Source: Marinagarivorans cellulosilyticus (GTDB lineage: Bacteria; Pseudomonadota; Gammaproteobacteria; Pseudomonadales; Cellvibrionaceae). From it: a stretch of DNA of 64,000 nt. Location of the stretch: positions 4,370,685 through 4,434,684 of the forward strand of contig NZ_AP023086.1 in assembly GCF_021655555.1 (NCBI RefSeq). The letters run 5' to 3'. The notes beneath the pieces were generated by a model that saw only the letters and a list, made by a program, of their open reading frames with translations, was not told the origin of the DNA and searched no databases. The position numbers were made by a program, and so were the translations under genes. This document shows, piece by piece, positions 16,114-25,615 of this stretch (position 1 is the stretch's first letter; the number at the start of each line of letters is the position of its first letter).

Positions 16114-17778
16114 ATGTACGTTTACGACGAACATGATCGACAGCTGATCTTAGAGCGCGTGGCGCAATTTCGCCGCCAAACCGAGCGCTACTTAGAGGGC
16201 ACTCTTGCCCCAGAACAATTTTTACCACTGCGCCTACAAAACGGCCTCTATGTTCAGCGCCTAGCGCCAATGCTGCGCATTGCTGTGCCTTACGGGCTAC
16301 TTAACAGCAAGCAGCTGCGCAAACTGGCACACATTAGCCGCCATTACGACAAAGGCTACGTGCACGTTACAACGCGCCAAAACATCCAGCTCAACTGGCC
16401 CCTACTCGAAGAGGTGCCAGACATCCTTGAAGAGCTAGCCTCTGTTGAAATGCACGCAGTGCAAACGAGCGGCAACTGTATTCGCAATGTAACCTCCGAC
16501 CATTTCGCAGGCATTGCTACCGACGAGCTTATCGACCCGCGTCCTTACTGCGAAATTATTCGCCAGTGGTCTACCTTCCACCCCGAATACGCCTTCCTGC
16601 CCAGGAAGTTCAAAATTGCCGTTTCGGGCACAGAAGAAGATCGCGCCGCAATCCGCTTTCACGACATCGGCCTGCAGCTCGTTAAAAACAGCGAAGGCGA
16701 AATTGGCTTTACCGTCCTTGTTGGCGGTGGCCTTGGGCGAACACCCGTTATCGGCAAAGTTATTCGCGAATTCCTACCCGAGCACGACGTACTAACCTAC
16801 CTCGAAGCCATTTTGCGGGTATACAACCTCAATGGCCGCCGCGACAACAAATACAAAGCGCGCATTAAGATTTTAGTTAACGCAATGGGCGTCGAGGCCT
16901 TTACGCAAGCCGTCGAAAGCACTTGGGAAAAACTACAAGATAGCCCAACACGCCTTACCGACAAAGAGATTAAGCGCGCCAAGAGTTTTTTCACCGAGCC
17001 CGACTACGCCCAACTAGACGACCTTAGCGAAACTGCCGAGATCAACGCTCTACGCAGCGAGAACGCCGCCTTTGGACATTGGCTTAGCCACAATGTACAC
17101 AGCCATCGCGTGGCAGGCTACCGCGCCGTCACGTTATCGCTAAAGCCAACCGGCATTGCGCCCGGTGACATCACCGACTCGCAACTAGAAGCCATTGCCG
17201 ACTTTGCCGACGAATACTCTCTTGGCGAAATCCGCGCAACACACCTTCAAAACATGGTGCTTGGCGACGTTAGAGCTAACAAGCTTTTCGAGTTGTGGCA
17301 AAAACTGTGCGAAAACGGCTTCGCCACACCCAACGTGGGCACCCTAACCGACATGATTTGCTGCCCAGGCGGTGACTTTTGCTCGCTAGCAAACGCTAAG
17401 TCCATCCCCGTTGCCGAAGCACTGCAACGCGAATTTGACGACCTCGATTACCTTTACGACTTAGGGCCACTAGACCTTAACATTTCAGGCTGCATGAATG
17501 CCTGCGGCCACCACCATATTGGCCACATCGGCATTTTGGGTGTCGACAAGAAAGGTGAAGAGTTCTACCAAGTCCAGCTTGGCGGCAACTCTAAAAACGA
17601 TGCCGCGCTTGGCAAAGTACTGGGCCCAGCCTTCTCCCGAGCCGAAGTCACCAACGCCGTAAAGACGATACTCAACACCTACGTCGATAAGCGCGAAAAC
17701 GAAGAGACCTTCCTTGAAACCTACAACCGCCTAGGTTTAGCCCCCTTTAAGGAGCGCGTATATGCCAAAGCTAATTAA
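16114..17778 (+). CDS. cysI: Siroheme nitrite/sulfite reductase
   Basis: 554 residues. Reduces sulfite to sulfide (or nitrite to ammonia) with siroheme and a [4Fe-4S] cluster. It has the duplicated ferredoxin-like halves. The four cluster Cys lie in CCPGGDFCSLANA (~420) and SGCMNACGHHHIGHIGI (~460). Substrate-binding Arg/Lys segments such as HVTTRQNIQLNW are present. The following DUF934 gene overlaps it by 17 bp, as in the assimilatory sulfate clusters of pseudomonads and relatives; this favours sulfite as substrate. No flavoprotein partner is adjacent, so electrons probably come from ferredoxin or a distant CysJ. Confidence 0.88.
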   Translation: MYVYDEHDRQLILERVAQFRRQTERYLEGTLAPEQFLPLRLQNGLYVQRLAPMLRIAVPYGLLNSKQLRKLAHISRHYDKGYVHVTTRQNIQLNWPLLEEVPDILEELASVEMHAVQTSGNCIRNVTSDHFAGIATDELIDPRPYCEIIRQWSTFHPEYAFLPRKFKIAVSGTEEDRAAIRFHDIGLQLVKNSEGEIGFTVLVGGGLGRTPVIGKVIREFLPEHDVLTYLEAILRVYNLNGRRDNKYKARIKILVNAMGVEAFTQAVESTWEKLQDSPTRLTDKEIKRAKSFFTEPDYAQLDDLSETAEINALRSENAAFGHWLSHNVHSHRVAGYRAVTLSLKPTGIAPGDITDSQLEAIADFADEYSLGEIRATHLQNMVLGDVRANKLFELWQKLCENGFATPNVGTLTDMICCPGGDFCSLANAKSIPVAEALQREFDDLDYLYDLGPLDLNISGCMNACGHHHIGHIGILGVDKKGEEFYQVQLGGNSKNDAALGKVLGPAFSRAEVTNAVKTILNTYVDKRENEETFLETYNRLGLAPFKERVYAKAN

Positions 17779-18250
17779 AAATAATGCCGCCCAAGATAAC
17801 AGCTGGGTAACAATTGCAGACCAAGAAGGTTTGGCCAAAGCAGATCTCGCCAACGGGAAATACCTTGTGCCGCTGGAATTGTGGCAACAAAACACCGAGC
17901 TGCACAACGCCAATATCGGCGTATGGCTAAACGGCGACACCAACCCAAGCCTGCTTACCCAACAGCTAAAAAGCGCACCAGCTATCGCCATTGAGTTCTC
18001 GGCATTTGCTGATGGACGCGGTTTTTCCCTAGCGCGCATCCTGCGAGAAGACTGCGATTTTAGCGGCGAACTTCAAGCTACAGGTGAATACATGCAAGAC
18101 CAACTGTATTACCTTAAGCGCTGCGGCTTTGACGCTTTCGCCGTTCCCGACGACGCAAATATTGACTCCATGCTCGCTAGCTTGCAAGATTTCACAAACA
18201 ACTACCAAGCTTCGCACGACGAACCTCGGCCGCTTTTTAGGCGCCGATAA
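17762..18250 (+). CDS. DUF934 protein, sulfite reductase partner
   Basis: 162 residues. Conserved DUF934 motifs: FADGRGFSLARILRE and YMQDQLYYLKRCGFDAF. Proteins of this family are almost always coded directly after the siroheme sulfite reductase and are described as its oxidoreductase subunit or small partner, without a settled activity. Overlap with the upstream gene implies coupled translation. A terminator follows. Confidence 0.88.
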   Translation: MPKLIKNNAAQDNSWVTIADQEGLAKADLANGKYLVPLELWQQNTELHNANIGVWLNGDTNPSLLTQQLKSAPAIAIEFSAFADGRGFSLARILREDCDFSGELQATGEYMQDQLYYLKRCGFDAFAVPDDANIDSMLASLQDFTNNYQASHDEPRPLFRRR

Positions 18251-18274
18251 CAGCCGTACCGTCGCACATATAGG

Positions 18275-18302
18275 AAAGGGGCTAAATAAGCCCCTTTTTT
18301 TG
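18275..18302 (+). terminator. Rho-independent terminator after sulfite reductase operon
   Basis: AAAGGGGCT, a short AAATA loop, then AGCCCCTTT followed by more T. A GC-rich stem and uninterrupted T tail make it a strong terminator. Confidence 0.85.
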
Positions 18303-18338
18303 ATCTAAAATTAGCTAACACCACAAGAATAGAGCGAT

Positions 18339-19505
18339 ATGACCGGGCACCTCTTTGATGCATTCTTTTTGATCTTCACCGGCTCCGCCATTGTTGCCTC
18401 GGTTGCACTATATTCACGCCAACCTTTACTGGTGGCCTATGTTGCCATTGGCATGTTATTTGGCCCCTTCGGCTTAAAAATCGTTCCAGACCTCAATATC
18501 GTGAGCGATATATCCCATATAGGTATCGTTTTTTTACTTTTCTTACTTGGGTTAGACATGCAGCCCAAGGCGCTTAAAAGCGTTTTTAAAGAAATATCCA
18601 TAGTCGCCATCGCCAGCTCCACGCTTTTCGCGGGGCTTGGTTATTTGCTGGGACTCTCCTTTGGCTTTAACCAAACAGAATCTGTCGTGCTCGGCATGGC
18701 GCTCATATTTTCGAGCACCATCATAGGCATAAAGCTGCTACCCACCACCGTACTACACCACAAACACACCGGCGAGCTAATGGTTGGCCTACTGTTGTTT
18801 CAAGATTTTCTAGCCATCATATGCTTGCTCATCCTTGCCAGCGGGACGCCTGGCGAGCTAAACCTGCCAGAACTCGGCATGGCGTTTGCCGCCCTACCCG
18901 CACTTGGCGTCATTGCGTTTGCATTTGTTAAGTATGTACTTTTACACCTTATTTCACGCTTTGATCGCTTCCACGAATACATTTTTTTGCTGGCAATCGG
19001 CTGGTGCCTCGGCCTAGCCAAACTTGCCGAATTTATGCATTTATCTGCGGAAATCGGCGCCTTTATTGCGGGCATCACCCTTGCGACCAGCCCCATATCG
19101 CAATTTATTGCACTTAACCTTAAACCCTTGCGAGACTTCTTCCTGATACTGTTCTTTTTCGCACTTGGCGCACAACTCAACATTAGCCTGCTACCCACCC
19201 TATTTCTTCCGATCATTGCCGTTTCCGCCGTTGTACTTATCGTCAAGCCCGTTGTTTTTTACGGGCTACTGTGCAGAAAGAGCGAACGCAAGGGGTTGGC
19301 GTGGGATATAGGCTTTCGATTAGGGCAAATCAGTGAGTTTTCGCTACTTTTAACCCTTGTAGCCAGCACCAACGACATCATTAGCGAAAAGGTAACCGTC
19401 GTCATCCAAAGCGCTGCAATTGTGACTTTTTTGGTATCGAGCTATATCGTGATTTTTTGCTTCCCCAACCCTATCGCTGTCAGCGAAAAGTTAAGGCGCG
19501 ACTAA
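18339..19505 (+). CDS. Kef-type cation:proton antiporter, CPA2 family
   Basis: 388 residues, about 11-12 hydrophobic segments filling the whole protein. The N-terminal region (RQPLLVAYVAIGMLFGP) and HLSAEIGAFIAGITLA are typical of KefB/RosB-like CPA2 antiporters. It ends right after the membrane domain and has no C-terminal RCK/TrkA-N domain, so it lacks the usual nucleotide-gated regulation. This is seen in some family members, and there is no sign of a frameshift beyond the stop. Likely K+/H+ or Na+/H+ exchange in the inner membrane. Confidence 0.82.
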   Translation: MTGHLFDAFFLIFTGSAIVASVALYSRQPLLVAYVAIGMLFGPFGLKIVPDLNIVSDISHIGIVFLLFLLGLDMQPKALKSVFKEISIVAIASSTLFAGLGYLLGLSFGFNQTESVVLGMALIFSSTIIGIKLLPTTVLHHKHTGELMVGLLLFQDFLAIICLLILASGTPGELNLPELGMAFAALPALGVIAFAFVKYVLLHLISRFDRFHEYIFLLAIGWCLGLAKLAEFMHLSAEIGAFIAGITLATSPISQFIALNLKPLRDFFLILFFFALGAQLNISLLPTLFLPIIAVSAVVLIVKPVVFYGLLCRKSERKGLAWDIGFRLGQISEFSLLLTLVASTNDIISEKVTVVIQSAAIVTFLVSSYIVIFCFPNPIAVSEKLRRD

Positions 19506-19576
19506 AAAGCCAAACCAAGCAAAAACAGTAGAAGTTTGTTCTTTGTTACAGGAAGGGAACAAGAGAAAGGCAAATA

Positions 19577-19602
19577 AAAATGGCAGCCTAAGCTGCCATT
19601 TT
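19577..19602 (-). terminator. Rho-independent terminator after the microprotein gene
   Basis: AAAATGGCAGC-CTAA-GCTGCCATTTT hairpin, perfect 11-bp stem, with a T-rich tail on the minus strand. It overlaps the stop codon of the small gene at 19601 and may also stop rightward transcription from the antiporter gene. Confidence 0.8.
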
Positions 19603-19693
19603 ATAGTTCGGAATAATCATCCACATATTCAAAATCATCATCACTCAAAACATCATCAGGAGCTTCCAACAACTCCTCCAAATAATCTTGCAT
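19601..19693 (-). CDS. 30-residue acidic microprotein
   Basis: The reading frame starts at an ATG with a nearly ideal GGAGGAG Shine-Dalgarno three to four bases upstream. It encodes 30 residues, about half acidic, with APDDVLSDDDFEYVDDYSEL at its end and no basic residue at all. It ends exactly at a strong terminator, so it forms a complete small transcription unit. A possible promoter, TTGTCA and TATATC with 15-base spacing, lies about 60-85 bases upstream. No family recognised. Extreme acidity suggests a DNA mimic, a charge partner of a basic protein, or a peptide precursor; none is shown. Confidence 0.6.
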   Translation of the reverse strand: MQDYLEELLEAPDDVLSDDDFEYVDDYSEL

Positions 19694-19882
19694 AATCTCT
19701 CCTCCATATAGGTTTAGTTAGCAAGTGAGGTTAGTGTCTTAGATATATATTGCAGTGTGATGACAACACAAACACTACAAATACAAAACGACGAAGACAT
19801 TCAAAAAGTCGCAAAGACATTAACATCACAACAAAACTGTAGCAGAGAATTCGAAAAAGGAAAACAACAAGACCTTGAACGT

Positions 19883-19914
19883 AAAAAGCCGCACAATTTC
19901 TTGTGCGGCTTTTT
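19883..19914 (-). terminator. Rho-independent terminator after tRNA-Asp
   Basis: AAAAAGCCGCACAA-TTTC-TTGTGCGGCTTTTT, a perfect 14-bp stem with T tails on both strands. It lies just beyond the 3' end of tRNA-Asp on the minus strand. Confidence 0.9.
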
Positions 19915-19921
19915 AGATAAG

Positions 19922-19998
19922 TGGCGGACTGGACGGGACTCGAACCCGCGACCCCCGGCGTGACAGGCCGGTATTCTAACCAACTGAACTACCAGTCC
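19922..19998 (-). tRNA. tRNA-Asp, anticodon GTC
   Basis: 77 nt with encoded CCA. Acceptor GGACTGG/CCAGTCC, discriminator G. D arm GTTCAGTTGGTTAGAAT. Anticodon loop CTGTCAC within CCGGC/GCCGG-type pairing gives GTC. T arm GGGTTCGAGTCCC. Shares a transcript direction with tRNA-Val 88 bp upstream. Confidence 0.96.
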
Positions 19999-20085
19999 GC
20001 GGTAGACTACTCAGGACACTAACTTAACGTTAGCACCTAAAACTTTTTAGCTTAACCGGCGTTGATTATACCGATTAAAAAGTCT

Positions 20086-20161
20086 TGGTGGGTGGTACAG
20101 GGGTCGAACCTGTGACCTACGCCTTGTAAGGGCGCCGCTCTACCAACTGAGCTAACCACCC
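20086..20161 (-). tRNA. tRNA-Val, anticodon TAC
   Basis: 76 nt with encoded CCA. Acceptor GGGTGGT/ACCACCC. D arm TAGCTCAGTTGGTAGAGC. Anticodon loop CTTACAA gives TAC. T arm AGGTTCGACCCCT. First of the Val-Asp tRNA pair on the minus strand. Confidence 0.96.
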
Positions 20162-20277
20162 GAGGAGTGACGCGCATTTTACAGTTTGCGCATGGCATGT
20201 CAAACCTTTTTTGTAAAAAAACTGAAAACAACAAAATATGCATATAATTCAATCAATTAGGCTATTTTTTTAACCTT

Positions 20278-20961
20278 TCAATTGGGTATAAACAGTTCAA
20301 AAACGCCACCACCAAGAGGCTGTCCATTGCGTAGTGAAATGCGGCCCACGCCATGCTTAGATTGATGCATGGAGGCGATAATACTCGCAAAATACAACCC
20401 CAGCTGCGTACTGTCACCCTCGCCGGAGCGAAGTTGCTCGGGGTAGTCCAGCATACCCGCAGGAAAACCATCGCCATCATCTGCCACCGTCAAACAAAGA
20501 ACGTTTTTATCGCATTTAGCAGCCAGTACGATTTTACTTTTTGTATAACGACAACCATTAACCAAAACATTCTGAATAACACTGCCGACTAAGTCAGCAT
20601 CAAAATAGGCTTCCAAGTCAGCGTCGCAATCAAGAATGAGCTCTACATTACGACTATCAATTAGCGGGTGGTTTCGCGCAATCTGGTCTTCTAGCACATC
20701 CACGACAAAGTGCTGATCCACATGCATTGGCAAGCGTTTTTGCTGTAAGCGGTAAATCGACAACAACTGCACTAGTTCGTTATTAATGCGAGAAGCTTCG
20801 TAATGCAGGGTGTTCATCTGCTGCGATTGCTCGGTATTTTCAACAGGCATACTCTCAAGCACCTCCTGCAAAGAGGCTATCAGCATGCTTACGGAGTTTT
20901 TCATATCATGCACGCTAGACGCTAATACCGTTGAAAAGTCGATATCGTTCGGCTCTATCAT
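20278..20961 (-). CDS. Short soluble sensor histidine kinase
   Basis: 227 residues with no input domain. HisKA H-box SSVHDMKNSVSML begins near residue 16 (His18 the likely phosphosite). The HATPase domain has N-box SVIQNVLVNGCRY (~130), DDGDGFPAG (G1) and TQLGLYFA (G2-like). The upstream neighbour on the same strand is the REC-TPR protein 70 bp away, making a probable two-component pair. The kinase lacks its own sensor, so input may come through the partner or another protein. Not recognised as a named system. Confidence 0.82.
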   Translation of the reverse strand: MIEPNDIDFSTVLASSVHDMKNSVSMLIASLQEVLESMPVENTEQSQQMNTLHYEASRINNELVQLLSIYRLQQKRLPMHVDQHFVVDVLEDQIARNHPLIDSRNVELILDCDADLEAYFDADLVGSVIQNVLVNGCRYTKSKIVLAAKCDKNVLCLTVADDGDGFPAGMLDYPEQLRSGEGDSTQLGLYFASIIASMHQSKHGVGRISLRNGQPLGGGVFELFIPN

Positions 20962-21031
20962 AACCTCCTCCCATCTAGTGACTTTGCGACAAAAGCAGCT
21001 TGCCGAGTATTTGAAGCGCTCAGTTTAAAAA

Positions 21032-22642
21032 CTAACCATTAAACATAGCGTTGAGTTTCTTATAGCGTGAATATTGCGAATGCTCGTCATCGACAGACTC
21101 GCCAATTGCCTTAAGCGCACTATCGACTGCCATTTTTATGCGCGCATCGTTGTCGCCACTTTTCATTTTGCCAATTAGCGCCTGAACAATATTCAACTGA
21201 ATGCCGACATGCCGAGGGAATAAAACCTGTGCCCGCTCAAAACACGTAATGGCATCATCAAACAACGAACCATTGTATAGCTCGATACCTTCGCGGTTAA
21301 TTTGCGCCACTAGTGCTCGGTTTGCCTCGCTCACCGGCTCATTCAATAGCTCATCAAGGCGCTCTAACGCCTCTTGGTCGTAGGTATAGTGCTGAATTAA
21401 GCTGTGCACCAGCTCATCGGCGCGCTCTGCATCGCCAATAGTTTGCAGCGCCTTTACGCGGGCAATGTCTGTTTCTATGTCTTGCGGTTGTTTAGCATAG
21501 CTTTGCTCGGCTTTTTCTACTGCTTGACGCCCTGCCAAGGAGTGCTTGGCCAAAAACTGCAGCCGGCCCTGTAAGAATTGCAGGCGCAATAGCTGATCGG
21601 GGCTTACGTCGTAGTGATTGGTAGCGTCAGACAGCATTTCCAACGCTTCCTGTGGAAGCTTTCTGTTGTTTTCAATAACTTGTTCTGGCGCCGATGCCGT
21701 AGCCATACCAAAGTGATAAGCATCATCCCACGAGCCATGGCAGCTTTCTCGCCCTAACCGAACACACTCGCGCAACGCTTTTAACGCCGTAGGATAATCG
21801 CCATTTTTTTCTGCTATGTTCGCGAGGTTTTTTTGCCGAAGAATCGACATTGGCGAGACCTGCACAGATTGCGCAATAGCATCTTGCAGCTTTGCCGTAT
21901 CGTCACGTAAAAACCAATTGCTTGCCATACCATCGTAAGCCGGCAAATAAAGTGGATTCTCACTGGTTAGCTCGCAAAAAGCAGCACCAGCTTCTTCTAG
22001 CTGCCCCTTTGCCTGATGCACATACGCCAAGCCCAGGCGAGCCCAATCTAGCGGCTTTGTTTCAAGCACTTTTTGGTAGAGCTTTTCCGCTTTTGTCAGC
22101 TCGTCAAACTCAACAAACAACTCGCCCAAAAACTTTTGCGCAGGCAAGGCAACACGGCCACCACTTAACGCAATGCGCGTTAATATGGCCATTGCCTGCT
22201 CAGAATCCCCTTTATCTAAAGCGCGATACGCTGGGCGCATTGCCTCGCGCTGTTCGAGTAAGCGCCCTATTCGCCGCTCCAGCATTTGCGTATTTATAGG
22301 TTTTGCTAGGTAATCATCGGGGGTACAGTCGTAAGCAGCCATCACTGCCTGCTTAGAAACATCGGCGGAAATCAGAACAAATAAAGACTCTCGATCTATG
22401 AGCTTTTGATGACGCAGCGCCTCCAATACGCGCTGGCCGTTCTTGCCAACGCCGAGGTCGTAATCGCATAAAATAACATCGAATTTTTTGCTTTTGCAGA
22501 TCTCGAGGGCTTCCATACCATTGCTGGCCGTCATGATACTCATAACGCCCAACGAATTTAGCATGCCATTAATTGTCGTACGGAAACTGCTAAAGTCGTC
22601 CACGACCAAAAACCGCAAATTTCCGTACGCAAAACCGCCCAT
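21032..22642 (-). CDS. Response regulator with TPR output
   Basis: 536 residues from the ATG that has AGGGGG five bases upstream; a GTG seven codons earlier is less likely. A REC domain covers residues 1-125, with acidic pocket VVDD, phospho-Asp60 in ILCDYDLG and Lys in DYLAKPIN. The rest is helical repeat sequence with TPR signature positions (AEKLYQKVLETKPLDWARLGLAYVHQ and similar). There is no DNA-binding domain, so output is protein interaction. Paired with the short kinase downstream. Comparable REC-TPR proteins occur in pseudomonads without a firmly assigned role. Confidence 0.83.
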   Translation of the reverse strand: MGGFAYGNLRFLVVDDFSSFRTTINGMLNSLGVMSIMTASNGMEALEICKSKKFDVILCDYDLGVGKNGQRVLEALRHQKLIDRESLFVLISADVSKQAVMAAYDCTPDDYLAKPINTQMLERRIGRLLEQREAMRPAYRALDKGDSEQAMAILTRIALSGGRVALPAQKFLGELFVEFDELTKAEKLYQKVLETKPLDWARLGLAYVHQAKGQLEEAGAAFCELTSENPLYLPAYDGMASNWFLRDDTAKLQDAIAQSVQVSPMSILRQKNLANIAEKNGDYPTALKALRECVRLGRESCHGSWDDAYHFGMATASAPEQVIENNRKLPQEALEMLSDATNHYDVSPDQLLRLQFLQGRLQFLAKHSLAGRQAVEKAEQSYAKQPQDIETDIARVKALQTIGDAERADELVHSLIQHYTYDQEALERLDELLNEPVSEANRALVAQINREGIELYNGSLFDDAITCFERAQVLFPRHVGIQLNIVQALIGKMKSGDNDARIKMAVDSALKAIGESVDDEHSQYSRYKKLNAMFNG

Positions 22643-22748
22643 TGAGCCCCCTATTTCTGTCACCTATTAAAGTGTAGTCAAGGTGAAAATAAATGTGGGG
22701 GCTATTTCATGCCTATATGTAGGGTTATCCGATTTTTTAAGCCTGCAA

Positions 22749-25397
22749 CTAAAGCGCTTTGGGCTCGGTTGTGACGATTAAGCGAATAGCTGATAACTGC
22801 AAGTGAGTTTGGGCCGTTAACGCGTGCAGCAACTGGCGCTCTTTTTCAGCAAGGTTATGCACCTCGTCCATATCGATGGCTGGGTTCTTTTTGGCCAACT
22901 GCGTTAAGCGGTTTTTCTCTTGCGAGAAAAACGATGTGATTTTTGCACTGGCCGCCTCGATAAGGTTAACCTTGTGCACCTCAGAAAAGGCTTCAGCCTT
23001 GGCATACCAAGCGGGCATTTCGGCTTTTTTGCTTTGAATAATCTTGCGAGCCAACTTCTTATCGACATGAGTCAACGATTGCTGCAATTGGCTTTCTCCT
23101 AATACGGCCGCCAAGTCCTTATCGCTAATATCAAGTGTTAAGGTCCGCACAGAGTAACTCTCTAAAAACGGCAAACACTCGCTGGCATGCTCTGACTGCA
23201 CAACAACATCAAAACAAGCCTCTAGCAGGCATTTACCCGCTGGCAACTGCTTACTGGGCAACAATGCCACGCACGCAGAGCCTAGCTCACTGTGATGCAG
23301 TAACTCCCACAAACCACTAATAAAAGGCGAGTCCCAAGTCATAAAGACAACATCTTCACGAACACACGCAATACTGCGCTCAAACGCTACCTCAAAACCC
23401 TCAGGGGGGATGCCCGGCAGTGAAGGCAGTAACATATTGTCCGCCGGAATTAGCGAATAAGTTCCATTACCGAGATCCTCGAAGTGGAAATTTAAAAGCT
23501 CGCTAGCCATTTCAACCAACGCTGCAGGCGTAGACTCTTCGAAGCCTGTTATGCGCTCAACCAATTCACCTGCTAACGGCTGGCGGCAACTGTTGCGCTC
23601 TAACAAGGCATCCCGGCCATCTCGAATTTTAGCTTCCAGCATGGCTACTTGTGTTTTAGCTTCTTGCTTAATAGCCTCAGTTAAATCTGAAAACTCACCG
23701 GGGAAGCACTGTTCATGCACGCTACCGGCGGCAGGGTTTTGGCGCCCAACGCAATCGAGCACTTCGTGGTACCAATGCCAGCGCAAGGCGTTCTCATCTG
23801 GCTCGCCGTTTTCATTGGTGCTAATAAGAGCGTGCACATTGACATCATTTGCCTGACCAATACGATCTAAGCGGCCAATGCGCTGCTCCAGCATGTCGGG
23901 GTTTTCAGGTAAATCGAGGCAGACTAAATGGCGACTAAACTGAAAGTTACGGCCTTCGCTACCAATTTCTGAACACAGTAAAACCTGAGCCCCCTTTTCA
24001 AAATCGGCAAAGTAAGCCGCGGCGCGATCTCGCTCGATTAAGTCCATATCTTCATGGAACAGCGCCGGATCAATGCCGTGTTTTTGCCACAAGTAATTTT
24101 CGCAGTCGATAACCTGCATTTTTTCGTGGCAAATAACTAGCACCTTTTCATCGGGGTTAGCTTTTAAGAATCGCGCTAGCCATTCGTAGCGATCCTTCCA
24201 GTCAGCGCTTTCTACTTCGTGCGCTTGAGGCGAACGGCCAGGAAACCCTTTTACCGAGGCGCGCACATTGCGGAACATCACCCGGCCTACACCGTGGCAA
24301 TCAAGTACTTGATCGAGCAAGGCGTCGTCGCTTAACGACGCATCCAAGTCAAAGCGTGCAACTAGCTCGTCGCGGGTAGCCGGTAAGTCGCGAATAAGAG
24401 CATTTAGCTCTGCGTACCCCGATTCCTCCTGGGCAAGCGTTTCTAAGCTTGTGTACTTATCGGGGTCGAGCAACTGCAAACGCGCAAAATGGCTTTCAAA
24501 GCCTAGCTGCTCGGGCGTTGCAGTAACCAATACCATATGCAAGCACAAATCAGACAGCGCTTGCAGCACCTCAAAGCCTGGCGTATTTGGCTGAATGTGA
24601 TGCGCCTCGTCGGCAATAACCACATCAAACTCGGCCGTTAACAGGCTTTCGGTTTCTTCTACCAATGCAGACTGCTTAAGGATATGAATTTGGCCTTGCT
24701 CAAAATCGTAGCCTGGGCCATCGTAAACCCCAGGCGTTAAACTAAAACGGCGGATTAACTCAACCAGCCACTGGACCTGCAAAGCGTCAGGCACAATAAT
24801 CAGCGCACGCTTGGCTCGCTCAAGCTTAAGCAAGCGGCTTAAAATCATTCCCGCCTCTAAGGTTTTACCCAAGCCAACCTCATCAGCCAATAAAACGCGA
24901 ACGCGATCCCGATCGCAAGCGGTATGTGCCACATAAAGCTGATGCGCAATTAAGCTTGCGCGCACGCCTAACAAGCCATTTAAGCGAGAGCCCCACACTT
25001 TCGCCATGGCGGCATCTAGCTCACGGCGAAAGTAGAACCACTTCGCCTTATCCAGCTGGCCGGTCATTAAACGCATAAACGGCTGGTTCAATTGAATTTC
25101 AGCACTCACCTGCGTTTCGGGTACCAAGCCTTCGGTCCCAACATCGTAGATCATCAAACCTTGATGATCTTTAACCTCTAAAACACGGCGCTTTTCGCCA
25201 TCAGCTAAAGTGATTTCATCGTCTTGAGCAAAGACAATGCGCGTAAGAGGCGCCTGCCCTAAGGCATACATGCGCTCGCAATTTGCTAACGGGAAAAAAA
25301 TCGACACGGAGCGAGCTTCAACCGATACCACAATCCCTAAACCTAGCTCTGGCTCAGAATCGACAACCCAACGCTGCCCCTGTACAAATTCAGACAT
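22749..25397 (-). CDS. rapA: RNA polymerase-associated SNF2-type ATPase RapA
   Basis: 882 residues, somewhat shorter than E. coli RapA (968). RapA recycles RNA polymerase after termination. N-terminal Tudor-like FVQGQRWVVDSEPELGLGIV is characteristic. SNF2 motifs: Walker A ADEVGLGKTLEAGMI (~residue 170), DEAH in VVIADEAHH, motif III LVTATPEQL, and C-terminal helicase EIGSEGRNFQFSRHLV with the QRIGRLDRIGQ motif VI. The C-terminal RapA_C region ends the protein. Confidence 0.95.
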   Translation of the reverse strand: MSEFVQGQRWVVDSEPELGLGIVVSVEARSVSIFFPLANCERMYALGQAPLTRIVFAQDDEITLADGEKRRVLEVKDHQGLMIYDVGTEGLVPETQVSAEIQLNQPFMRLMTGQLDKAKWFYFRRELDAAMAKVWGSRLNGLLGVRASLIAHQLYVAHTACDRDRVRVLLADEVGLGKTLEAGMILSRLLKLERAKRALIIVPDALQVQWLVELIRRFSLTPGVYDGPGYDFEQGQIHILKQSALVEETESLLTAEFDVVIADEAHHIQPNTPGFEVLQALSDLCLHMVLVTATPEQLGFESHFARLQLLDPDKYTSLETLAQEESGYAELNALIRDLPATRDELVARFDLDASLSDDALLDQVLDCHGVGRVMFRNVRASVKGFPGRSPQAHEVESADWKDRYEWLARFLKANPDEKVLVICHEKMQVIDCENYLWQKHGIDPALFHEDMDLIERDRAAAYFADFEKGAQVLLCSEIGSEGRNFQFSRHLVCLDLPENPDMLEQRIGRLDRIGQANDVNVHALISTNENGEPDENALRWHWYHEVLDCVGRQNPAAGSVHEQCFPGEFSDLTEAIKQEAKTQVAMLEAKIRDGRDALLERNSCRQPLAGELVERITGFEESTPAALVEMASELLNFHFEDLGNGTYSLIPADNMLLPSLPGIPPEGFEVAFERSIACVREDVVFMTWDSPFISGLWELLHHSELGSACVALLPSKQLPAGKCLLEACFDVVVQSEHASECLPFLESYSVRTLTLDISDKDLAAVLGESQLQQSLTHVDKKLARKIIQSKKAEMPAWYAKAEAFSEVHKVNLIEAASAKITSFFSQEKNRLTQLAKKNPAIDMDEVHNLAEKERQLLHALTAQTHLQLSAIRLIVTTEPKAL

Positions 25398-25615
25398 AAT
25401 TTTGCTTTACACCACCAACTGGTAAGCCACTAGCGCCCGATTAGCCACAAAGACTGCAGCAATACCGACACCGAGGCATTAAGAAAGGGGCGCAATTGTA
25501 AGTTTTAACGCCTAGAGGCACAACAGCCGAAAGGCTTAGCGCCAAACAGGCAGTAAAAAATCGGCAAATCGATAAGGAAAACACCCCAGTAACATGCCTG
25601 CACGCAGCAGCGCTA

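Noticed and set aside
19757..19963. 68-codon open frame overlapping the terminator and tRNA-Asp
   Set aside because: It covers the terminator and part of the tRNA; no ribosome site or family pattern.
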